A stretch of DNA of 18,110 bases from Apophysomyces variabilis (lineage: Eukaryota; Mucoromycota; Mucoromycetes; Mucorales; Mucoraceae). Under the pieces are notes generated by a model. The model saw only the letters and a list, made by a program, of their open reading frames with translations. It did no database searches and had not been told where the DNA came from. Position numbers and translations under genes: made by a program. This document shows, one piece after another, positions 1-8,101 of this stretch (positions are counted from its first letter, which is position 1; each line of letters opens with the position of its first letter). Where the stretch lies: NCBI GenBank assembly GCA_002749535.1, contig MZZL01000077.1:379-18488 (forward strand), given 5' to 3'.

Positions 1-1418
1 CTTTTGCTGCTACTGCGCGAAGCCAAAACAGGGATACAGTACGTACGTCATTTCACTTACCGTGTCCAGCGCATACCATTTGCCTGATTTACGACCATCT
101 CCATAGAAATTCATTAATGACAAAATGCTCATTTCATCATCTGAATGAATTAGTAGAGCGCAAAACCAAGGCTCATCTTAACCAACTGAAATGAGTGAAA
201 TGCCAAGCTAATCTCAATGTAAAACAGTTTTTGAACTACGATGACTGTATTTTCTACAGAAGATATTCTCTTTTCACAATAACCACATTATGTACAGGTT
301 TTATACTCCTTGGCTTTCCAGTAAAAAGGTTCCTATATAGTCCTTTTCTTTTGTTTTCCCAAGTTTTAGTTTGATTAGGTCGGTTCGGTTCCTCGGTTCC
401 TCGGTTCTTCTCAGTTCGGTTCGGTTCGGTTCCTTCACTATGACGGTTCGATTCGGTTCTGCCGAAGAACCGAGAAGAACCGAACCGTACGGAACCCTAC
501 TTTTTTTTGCAAATGTATTATTATAACTAAAGTCAATTATGTTATATTCATATTTGAAGGATTAACTATTAACCAAGTATGAAACAACAACTGTCAGTTA
601 TTTGACTACAGCTTGTCACTTTGAGACAACTGATTGGAATACAATAAGCTATTCAAACTTAGATTCAGCAAATGTACCAATTACTATGTAACTAGGTTTC
701 AGGTATATATAACCAATGGATCTGATCTGTTATTGTTCCTTGGAAACTATTGTCATATCAAGGATATCTGATTCATCCTAAGTACTTAATCTTCTGCTAT
801 CATGAATAAGCCTTATGAAAAGTTTTACGATCTTAGTTAAAAAAGTGTCTCACATTGAGTATAAATAAGCTTCAATAGAAATAAAGTTGATCAATACCTT
901 TTAGTCTGGTTAATCACTGGTCTATTGCCCTATTGTCTACATTCATATTCAACAAATCAAAACTAAAAAGAAAACTGAAAACAAATAAAGCATATCAAAT
1001 AGCTCTACTTTGATACATAATGAAACAGCAAATTTTAAAAAATAACAAGCAAGCTACTTAAAAATCATAGCTTACTATAATCTGAAGTATGTTTACTTAT
1101 ACTATTGACAATAGGTAAACTGCTTAACAGATAGTAGACTTCCAAACATCAGATCGTATAATATCCACACTATCTCAAAATGAAGCATACAATTTACAAA
1201 CTAGTTAATATAACAATATATATCCAGGCAATATATGAAAAGCAAAGTATGCTTCGCAATCTTAGCGATGCACGTATAAAATATTTGCTTTCTCCAATTG
1301 TCAATGAGTCTTTTTCTTTATAGTTCTCTAGTACCGTTTATATTTACATGCTTTTAGTGAGAGAATAAAAGAGTGCAGAAAGAAGTACAGCGATCATATA
1401 GTCCACAAATGCTAAGCT
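1..1418. other. AT-rich non-coding region left of mL49
   Basis: I find no open frame with coding character on either strand. The only clear structure is the fold-back CGGTTC repeat at 381-496, listed separately. The rest is AT-rich sequence with scattered A/T runs. The last part presumably holds the 3' UTR of the minus-strand mL49 gene, but I saw no exact AATAAA on that strand close to its stop. Confidence 0.6.
381..496. repeat. CGGTTCGGTT-type fold-back repeat
   Basis: The left part (381-432) is built of reiterated CGGTTCGGTTCC/TCGGTTCTTCTC units. After a short spacer and a GGTTCGATTCGG stretch, the right part (about 461-496) carries the complement: GCCGAAGAACCGAGAAGAACCG and GAACCGTACGGAACC. 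The unit CGGTTCTTCTC(A/G)GTTC in the left arm pairs with GAACCGAGAAGAACCG in the right arm. The element could therefore form a long imperfect hairpin. It encodes nothing obvious and may be a small dispersed repeat or MITE-like sequence, but copy number cannot be judged from one window. Confidence 0.75.
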
Positions 1419-1727
1419 TTAAAATCCTTTTTGGATCAGCCATTCCTTGACTTCGTTGACATAGATGCCTTTGATGATCACTTGGTTATTACGAGGATTG
1501 ACTCTGATATGTGCTGGAGAAGCTTCAGGAAACAGCGTGAACAATTCTTCCCGTAATGCGTTGGCATCACCGTTGATGCGACGAATGACAGTGAGTTTCT
1601 CGGTACGACCGTTCTTAATGTCGGAATAGACGGGCAGACCCTTGTTTGCTGTTCGACGAATAGTGTATGCCGGTGTAGCTGTGGAAGAGTAGCATCTTCT
1701 GGCAATAGAAATCCATGAATGCAACAT
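1419..1727 (-). CDS. IMG2: Mitochondrial large ribosomal subunit protein mL49 (Img2 family)
   Basis: This is a single-exon gene of 102 aa. The product is a structural protein of the mitochondrial ribosome large subunit. The N terminus (about residues 1-18, MLHSWISIARRCYSS) is basic and hydroxylated, like a mitochondrial presequence with an RCYSS-type processing region. The body carries the hallmarks of the mL49/Img2 family: Y-x-I-R-R-T near 22-27, then LPVYSDIKNG (31-40), KLTVIRRINGD (44-54) and a C-terminal IKGIYVNEVKEWLIQKGF block. Family members end with a very similar K-x-WL-x-x-KGF. The start is the first ATG of the open frame and gives a complete presequence. The protein is shorter than the human one (about 166 aa), and I see no intron. 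The family call is confident; the yeast-style symbol is by homology. Confidence 0.93.
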   Translation of the reverse strand: MLHSWISIARRCYSSTATPAYTIRRTANKGLPVYSDIKNGRTEKLTVIRRINGDANALREELFTLFPEASPAHIRVNPRNNQVIIKGIYVNEVKEWLIQKGF

Positions 1728-1781
1728 ATTCTAATGAGGGTCAATTGAGTTTAGCTGTCTTGAAAATGTTCGCTGTCGTAA

Positions 1782-2260
1782 AAAAATGGTGATATATACC
1801 AAATACGGGGACAGTGTTCAAGTAAAAAGAAGAAAGGCCTTGTTGTTTATCCCAATGGCAGCCTCAAAAACACAGTCATCGAAAATGGGGAGCATACTGG
1901 AAATGAAATTTTTACGCTGCTGGCGGAGCTTTTTGCACACATGTTGGTATCAACCATTCATCTGCTCTATCTGGATCCTTCTTAGTTAAGTAAAGCGACT
2001 ATTCAATCTGCTTATGTGGAGCCCATGCTTATCATCACAGTTTCTTGGCTTAAAGTGCGTCATGAATGATTTATCGAAGCGTTGCAAGTACATCTATTTA
2101 CATAGGCCTGTCAAAGATGACTTATTTCAGAGATGAACTCCTATTCTACCTGATATGTTTTCGTTGGCTTCTCTTTTTTGTACAACCGATCAAAGACATG
2201 CCATTGTTACTCTATGCTTTAAATCTTTTGATATGTAAAGAGCAGTGGTCAGCAAATATA
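1782..2260 (+). pseudogene. Degenerate coding relic with in-frame stops
   Basis: One plus frame reads protein-like across several stops. Positions 1782-1982 give an open stretch containing GLVVYPNGSLKNTVIENG and then EIFTLLAELFAHMLVSTIHL, ending at TAG 1983-1985. Positions 1986-2066 continue in the same frame with SKATIQSAYVEPM and ITVSWLKVRHE, ending at TGA 2067-2069. Positions 2070-2102 follow with FIEALQVHLFT and a TAG. After about 2060 other frames also look protein-like (MNDLSKRCKYIYLHRPVKDD), which suggests frameshifts. No start codon opens the frame, and no clean GT-AG introns remove the stops. I read this as a decayed gene or transposon fragment of unrecognised family. An exon set of a gene with odd splicing is the alternative. 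Confidence 0.4.
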
Positions 2261-2741
2261 TCTTGATATTCAACGAGGCACAGAATTTTTAGGGATCGGC
2301 CCCATTTCGAAATATCGAAACTTTTCGATCAGCCCGAAGAAAATTTGTGCAAAAATTGGACTCATAACACAAAGTTTAGCAAGACAATAGGAACGGCTAT
2401 TATATGCAGAATAGTTCAAACTCTGCCGAATTGCAAGAAAGAAAGATTGCACTTCTTTATCGTAGTATCTTCTGCCTCGATATGTCTGAAATTTGTTACC
2501 GATTAGCCTGCCGAGTTGATGAAACTGAAATAAAAACTCTATTGCTATTAGCATGGCAGAGAGATTCGATACTTGGAAGCAACAGGAAGAAGAATCGTCT
2601 TTGAAAAGACCTAGACGCGACTTTTATATCCACATTTGCGGTAAGAAAGTCAAAGAAGCCCAATTTTTTTTTCTGTAATAAAACTTGTTAGAGTAAGAAA
2701 ACTCTCCATGGCAATAGGATAACATCATCAGTGAATGATAA
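2261..2741. other. Intergenic or relic sequence, no supported gene
   Basis: Short open frames exist on both strands (for example plus 2404-2604 and minus 2270-2554), but neither resembles a known family and they overlap each other antisense. A small perfect hairpin, ATCGAAA-CT-TTTCGAT, lies near 2314-2329 inside a run of TCGAAA-type motifs. The stretch nearest 2741 should contain the 3' UTR of the minus-strand gene that ends at 2742. Confidence 0.5.
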
Positions 2742-3187
2742 TTATGGTTTCTTTGTAGGATGGATACTCTCTTTTTCTTTACGTGTTGGTTTGCGTTTGC
2801 CTTGGTGAGGATTGTCTCTACTGTCACCTCTCGGAATCTGTAAAACAAAAAGAAGCAGGGTTTTTATCAGCATCGAAGAACAATAGGCTTAGCCGATTCT
2901 AAGTCACTTACCTTTCCATCGTTGTTGTTATTGTTATTATCTGGTTTGCCAACGTCGCCAGACCAAAACTTGCCGCTCACTTCATCTTGTTTATCATGTT
3001 GTTCGTCCTCATTCATTTCTGATTCTTGAAGCTTCTTCAGATAGTCGTGGGGATCATTCTCCTTTTTGGATACCGAGTAATATCGAAGAAGTCTGATGGG
3101 GTATCGGCTAACCGGATACAGAGTCCTTTGCCTGGTTACCGTCCGTAACATGAGTTGCATTATCCGAGGAAACAAGAAAATGAGCAA
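2742..3187 (-). CDS. Small putative mitochondrial protein of unknown function, two exons
   Basis: I reconstruct exon 1 as 3187-2912 and exon 2 as 2837-2742, with a 74-nt intron (2838-2911). The donor is GTAAGT and the acceptor TTTTACAG, in phase 0. The spliced protein is 123 aa if the first ATG is used. Two further in-frame ATGs (codons 10 and 13) are also possible starts. The N terminus is arginine-rich without acidic residues and reaches LLRYYSVSKK (33-42), a classic matrix-presequence processing motif. The rest is hydrophilic: an acidic, Lys/Glu-rich segment (43-70), SGKFWSGDVGKP, an Asn run, and a very basic tail ending in HPTKKP. I do not recognise the family and no enzyme motif is visible. 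It is divergently arranged with ORC3 and shares its promoter region. Gene structure is fairly sure; function is unknown. Confidence 0.68.
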
Positions 3188-3421
3188 GATCTCAAAGCTA
3201 AACAGAACTGAGATCGCTTTTTTATAGTCATCTGTTCAAGCTAAAACTGTCTTTGGTTGGATGAAATTCAGAGCTTTCATGCGACCCTCAGTGTTTTTTT
3301 TCTCTCCATCCCGTCCGACCAATTAATCTCACCCATCCTTTGCAATACGCGTTTTCCCTAACTTTTAGTTCGGTAGAACTATATCATAATGACGTTCGTT
3401 ACAAATAAAAAATGTTCTCTT

Positions 3422-3452
<31 letters not shown>

Positions 3453-3628
3453 TACATCGCAGTTCTCGTATCTTAGGGTTAGTCCACAAAGATCCAACGT
3501 TAGAGAGAAAAAAAATTTGCAGCAGTCGGGCCTTTCTTTTCCCCTGCCGACTTATACTTTTTTTTTTGGGTTTGGGAAACGCAGTGATCCCCGATCTTTG
3601 ACATACACACCGGCTCGACAACACACGC
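3188..3628. promoter_or_regulatory. Divergent promoter between the small mitochondrial gene and ORC3
   Basis: This 441-bp stretch separates two head-to-head genes. It contains an ACGCGT hexamer at 3347-3352, which matches the MluI cell-cycle box bound by MBF at fungal G1/S promoters. It also holds a telobox-like TTAGGGTTAG at 3473-3482 with a CCCTAAC half-site near 3355, and a TC/AC microsatellite at 3414-3453. ORC3 is a replication-licensing gene, so an MCB fits, but six bases can occur by chance. No clear TATA box was seen. Confidence 0.5.
3414..3453. repeat. (TC)n(AC)n compound microsatellite
   Basis: A run of TCTCTCTC passes directly into ACACACAC and ends at CATACATCG. It lies in the ORC3 5' flank, about 175 bp before the proposed start codon. 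On the opposite strand it reads GTGTGT then GAGAGA. Confidence 0.9.
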
Positions 3629-6600
3629 ATGACCTCCACTACAGCCATTAGAGATCAGTTCGATTCCATTTCGGAGGTGATACACTTCTCTCAACTACAC
3701 CACCAGTGACTGACCAACTATTTTCTTTGTTTTTGGAAAACAAAAAGGGTTGTTTCTTGATTCTGCCGAAATCAACAACAAACACCGCTGCCAACCTAAA
3801 GAAAAGGAAACGAGCACCTAAACATGGTACGAGTACAAGCGCATCGTATATGACCCAAGTTGACTTTGTTATCAACTTTAAAAGACGTGCCAGCTAAACG
3901 GACAGCAGAAAGTTCCCCTGTGCTGAATCAGGGTTTTGAACGACTCTATGGAGGCGATGAGCCTGCAGAAGCAATGCTGGAAAGAAAGAAAGCTTTCGAA
4001 AATACATGGGAAAAAACAAACAGTATTATCAATGTATATATTTTGTCATGGATCCATATATGCATCTTGACTTATTATGTATTTCAAGGCTATTCGATTT
4101 GAGATGAACCAGGCTACTGTGGAAGACATCGGCTCTTTTGTAGATACCGCACACGATTCTGCTGTAGACAATGAACGGTAAAGCAAACATAAACACGACA
4201 TCTTAACGTGTAAAGATACTCAAATTGAACGACACAGTCTAGTTCAACTTCCTTTTCACGAAATTCCGACTGGTCTAGTTTTTGCTGGTAAGGGTGTGGT
4301 ATAATTGAATGGCGTATCCTCTCATTGTATGGCACTGTAAATCATTAGGCATCAACACTCCTGATCACGATACACAATTTGCTCAGATTGCGAGCGCATT
4401 GTCGCAACCTCCGGCAGAAAACAAACGAAAGAAGGCAAATTATGTGGCACTATTGCAATCCAATGGTTGTCCCACACTAAAGACAATGATGAAAAACATG
4501 ATTGACCAGTTTTTGCAATGTGGGGATATAAATGAAACGGCAGCAAAGCACGGAGCGGAAGACGAAAATCCGGAAGATGAGGATGGGCAACAGACCGAGG
4601 TGGGTATTATTGTGGCTCATTGCAGGAAGAGAAAGGAGATGATTCAATCAAATATCTTGTATAGTCTTTCGATGTGCCGTATCGATTGACAGCAGTACAA
4701 GCCAAACCAGCACGGTTACCGAACTACGACCTGCAGATCCTCGAAGGGTGGTACAAACATGTCATAGCAAATAGTGCAGATGATCGTAAACCGAATTTGG
4801 TCATTATTCTTCAAGACTTCGAATCATTCGAACCCATGCTGCTTCAAGACTTTATTACAATATGCAGGTAATTGGGCGAACTGGTTCGGAGCTTTGTGCT
4901 TATCGACGGATTTTGATCGCGTAGTGAATACCGTACACGTATTCCTATTGTGCTCATCATTGGTGTTGCCACGTCGACGGAGATTCTACACCAGTCGCTT
5001 AGCAAGTCAACATTAAGTCTGTTGCGTACCGAGAAATTCCGGTTACGACAAAGTGATGCATGGCTCAACCGAGCGTTAGAAACGGTAGGGTATATTTGCT
5101 TTGAGAAATATGAGTAAAGTTTTTCTGATTTTTATGCCTAGATATTTCTTGATGAAGCTAGCACGCTTAAGTTTGGCCCCAGACCGTACAAGTTTTTGCT
5201 AGACCATTTTTACCTTCACGACTTCTCGATGGGAAAGGTCACGGCCAGTTTAAAGGTATATATTTAACACCAAGTTGCACGTGTACGTGGAAGGATTGGC
5301 TGACAGGTTGCTTTCCTTAGTATGCGCTCATGCACCATTTTTATGGAAATCCTTTATCCATTTTCTTTCCTCTCGTTGGTTTATCAGTAGCGGAAATGAA
5401 ACGGAAGCTAGCGGAGTGGAAAGGAACCAATGTCTTGAGCAATGATCATGCGACAAATTTACGGATGTTAGCATCGTTCCGAAGATATATTGAAGAAATC
5501 TGCGACTCCGATCCGCAAAGGGCTCTTTCCTTGTTGGACGATGATGATTATCTATTGACCACTGCTCTACCTGAATTTCTTGGTGACATCAGGCAATATC
5601 AGCGGAAGTTTAAGTTGGGTATGGAGTTGATACGAGTGCTGCAAGCGCAGTTTCCTTTGATGACCATGCAGCGGAAGACGAAGCGTATGTTGATACTCGA
5701 AGCACTCGAATCACCCGAGGGTTTAGGTGGCGAGAATCAAATTACAGGAGCGTTGGTGAGATTTATTCGGAAAATGGACATCAAATTGGTCGGAAAGCTA
5801 TTACAAGGTATTCGGGACGTGATTGAGCAAGAGGAATTTGAAGGGATTGATGAGGAGGCACGTGCCAAATTATCCGAATGGGAAGAGCGGCTCCAGAAAC
5901 TGCTCGACGCCAATGAAGCAGATAACGCTCGTATGGAGAAGAAAGCAACGAAATTAAAGGGAATGGTCCTTAGTACAGAAGCCAGTCGTCACACAGAGAC
6001 GGCCAAAAAGGTCGAATTGGAATCCATTGAACATCTGAAGAGAAAGGGCACAGAGGGGTCGAAAATTACGATTGATATCGCTGATTGGGTTAGCCATATA
6101 TTCAGGTAATTTTTCTTTGATAAGAGACACACTCGTTAGAGAAAACGATCTGCGGGGTATTTATGACTTAATGTAGTACCCACTTGCGATCTTTTACAAG
6201 TTTGCCCATGTATGAGTTAGTCTATTACACAAGCGTGAAGCTACATGAAAAGGTGAGAAAGTGTTACATGTCAAATTATGTATTAATCTATCTATTGAAA
6301 AAAAAATCAAGTCCTTTGCAGCACAACCACGGGCAGCTACTCAAACAGCCTTGACGCAGGCAGGTCACTATCTCAATTGCGATTGCTGTTCGAACGACAG
6401 GCGCGGACATATTTTGCCATTGGAGCCTGATACATGCATCTTGTACAAACTCTATCTTGAGTGTGGGCGGATGATCAATCTCTACGATTGGTTTGTTGCC
6501 TTTGGGTGCATCCTTGAGCGTGAAAAACGACCGGCTTCGAAAAAATTAGAAGAAAATGAAGTGCAGTATGTAGATCAACCTGTTGTTTTTAGTTACGTTG

Positions 6601-6738
6601 TATATTGAGTGTTCATTGTTTTTGTGTGTTAGGGCACGGTTTATTCGAGCAGTTGCTGAGCTTCAGTTCCTTGGTTTCATCAAGCCGACACAGCGCAAGA
6701 CAGATCATGTTGTACGATTAACATGGTCAGCTATGTAG
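3629..6738 (+). CDS. ORC3: Origin recognition complex subunit 3
   Basis: The product is the ORC3 subunit of the nuclear complex that marks replication origins and loads MCM. I reconstruct 13 exons: 3629-3676, 3748-3826, 3894-4033, 4089-4177, 4238-4287, 4349-4599, 4665-4867, 4925-5084, 5142-5255, 5321-6105, 6177-6252, 6312-6565 and 6633-6738. They total 2355 nt and 784 aa; human ORC3 has about 711. Matches to the family run throughout: GCFLILPKS near the N terminus, [17 protein letters not shown] (about 127-143), [16 protein letters not shown] (about 267-282), [10 protein letters not shown] in the AAA+-like core, [15 protein letters not shown] (from 379), and the C-terminal winged-helix block [15 protein letters not shown], then [15 protein letters not shown] (751-781). 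Introns are 55-71 nt. The first exon and intron 1 are the least certain, because intron 1 needs an AAG acceptor. Introns 3 and 11 also use AAG. Intron 2 could alternatively end at AAG 3884, adding DVP. Confidence 0.92.
4600..4664 (+). other. ORC3 intron 6 with a protein-like alternative reading
   Basis: The donor is GAG|GTGGGT and the acceptor TTGTATAG|TCT. At 65 nt it matches the other ORC3 introns and keeps phase 0. An internal TTGCAG at 4620-4625 could end a 26-nt intron. After it the sequence reads [12 protein letters not shown] and meets a TAG exactly at the proposed acceptor. The 65-nt model is preferred because it leads straight into [11 protein letters not shown] without a stop. Confidence 0.7.
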
Positions 6739-6740
6739 GA

Positions 6741-6757
6741 TCTCTCTCTCTCTCTTT
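6741..6757. repeat. (TC)n run just after the ORC3 stop
   Basis: An uninterrupted TCTCTC run of about 17 nt begins three bases after the ORC3 TAG and so lies in its 3' UTR. Confidence 0.85.
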
Positions 6758-7384
6758 CTACCCTGTAAAAGGAAGAGGCAACGAGTGAGGTTTGGCACGT
6801 TTTGTCTTTATGCATTTCCTAATGATAATTATATCCTTTGCAGCGGCAGGTTCCCGCTGCTTTGTTTGGTTACAGTTAATTTTTTTATTTTCAGTATGAA
6901 ACATTTGCTAATTGTTTAGCAACTTACTTGATGTGGAGCTAACCTTGTCTTTGACTCCTCCATACTTTGTCCTACCTTGAGCGGAGCGGTCATGGCGGGC
7001 TGTGTTCAATCCTGCTTTTCTACAGTTTGGTCAAAAACAAACTCACGTGAGATTTTCTTTTCAAACAAAAGGAACGAAAAATCAAACCCTTGTGGGTGAT
7101 AAAATGGTAGTCAATGTCTTAGTAGTGGGTTTTCTTGTTTCGAGAGATTAGCAAGCAAAGGGAAGAAGTGTGTGTGTGTTTTAAGCTTCATTGCCACGAC
7201 AAAGTTTCGATAAGAGTATAGAAATGAAACTCAATCGTACTCTTTTTGCTTACAAAGAATAACCTTGTAACAATACCATGAACAAAAAGTTTAACCTTCC
7301 TGCAGAGCCTCGGTTCCTCATCATAAAACAGTACCGTAAAAGAGAGGGCAACAGACACAGAGGAAGAGAGACGTAGGAAAGGCA

Positions 7385-7418
7385 CAGAGACAGAGAGAGA
7401 GAGAGTGTGTGTGTGTGT
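7385..7418. repeat. (GA)n(GT)n compound microsatellite
   Basis: GAGACAGAGAGAGAGAGAG passes directly into TGTGTGTGTGTG. This is the same compound (TC/AC) composition seen at 3414-3453, but in the opposite orientation. It lies in intergenic DNA. Confidence 0.9.
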
Positions 7419-8056
7419 CCCAGGATCCGGGAGGGTTGGTCAGGGCTCACCTTAAACTATCTTTCTCATTTTCTTTCATCCATTCTATGTAATATTGATG
7501 TATCTAGCCTTAAATGTTCAAAGACAAGAACGGACAATTTGCGTTTCTATCTTCACTAGAAAGGGATCAGGAGTGACCATGCATTATCTCTCATTTCTTT
7601 TATTTCTATCGTCATTTTATTTTAATCATTGGCAGAAAGTCAAAGACGTGTCTCTATGTCACGGTAGTACAAGAACTGACCACAAGACAAGAAAACTGTG
7701 CTCCTTCTTTTTTCATGGGAACTACGTAATGATGGAAAACAAAAACACAGTGGAATACCTGGGAAAGAAACGAATCCATTTTCCAAAACTGGATTTTAGT
7801 TTTTTGGTGAAGCGTGAGTCCGTGTACAATTTCCCTTTCTTTAACAAAAAGAGATAGTGAAAAAGAGAGAAAGAGGGAAGGATAACGAAGAAGGAAACAA
7901 AAAAAGTAAACAAGGGTAACCAGTCTAATTCACCGAAAGAAAAGCAAGTGAGGAATGGCCATGGCTATTCTTATGCCAATGCCTTTTTTCTTTCTCTTAG
8001 TAGACACGGTGCTAATGATCTTAGCTCATTGATTTTTTTTTTCCCTTTGTTCCTGT

Positions 8057-8062
8057 TTTATT
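8057..8062 (-). terminator. Candidate poly(A) signal of QNG1
   Basis: Plus-strand TTTATT reads AATAAA on the minus strand and lies about 40 nt downstream of the QNG1 stop codon. The position is right for a cleavage and polyadenylation signal. There is no transcript evidence. Confidence 0.5.
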
Positions 8063-8101
8063 TTCTATCCAAAAGTATCTAAAGTGTATTCTTTTCTGTT
8101 T

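Larger units (their letters stand above)
6739..8101. other. Convergent intergenic region between ORC3 and QNG1
   Basis: About 1.36 kb lies between two gene ends. It holds the ORC3 3' UTR, a TC run at 6741-6757, a GA/GT microsatellite at 7385-7418, and a perfect palindrome CTCACGTGAG at 7042-7051. A TTTATT at 8057-8062 (AATAAA on the minus strand) lies about 40 nt past the QNG1 stop and is a good poly(A) signal candidate. A 119-codon plus frame (ATG 7498 to 7857) has no recognisable domain and looks like chance in AT-rich DNA. Confidence 0.6.

Noticed and set aside
445..454. GGTTCGATTC, which resembles a tRNA B box
   Set aside because: It sits in the CGGTTC repeat, there is no A box or acceptor stem at the right distance, and no cloverleaf can be drawn.
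2270..2604. Overlapping open frames on both strands
   Set aside because: Neither has recognisable motifs and both are short. At most they are part of the neighbouring relic.
3706..3747. Upstream extension of ORC3 exon 2 (start at GTG 3706)
   Set aside because: GTG is not a normal nuclear start in fungi. Splicing from the ATG exon 3629-3676 gives a start and joins at the conserved GCF motif.
7498..7857. Plus-strand 119-codon open frame between ORC3 and QNG1
   Set aside because: No domain, low-complexity Phe/Lys/Ser content, no splice support, and it lies in AT-rich DNA in the 3' region of two convergent genes. A chance frame is more likely.
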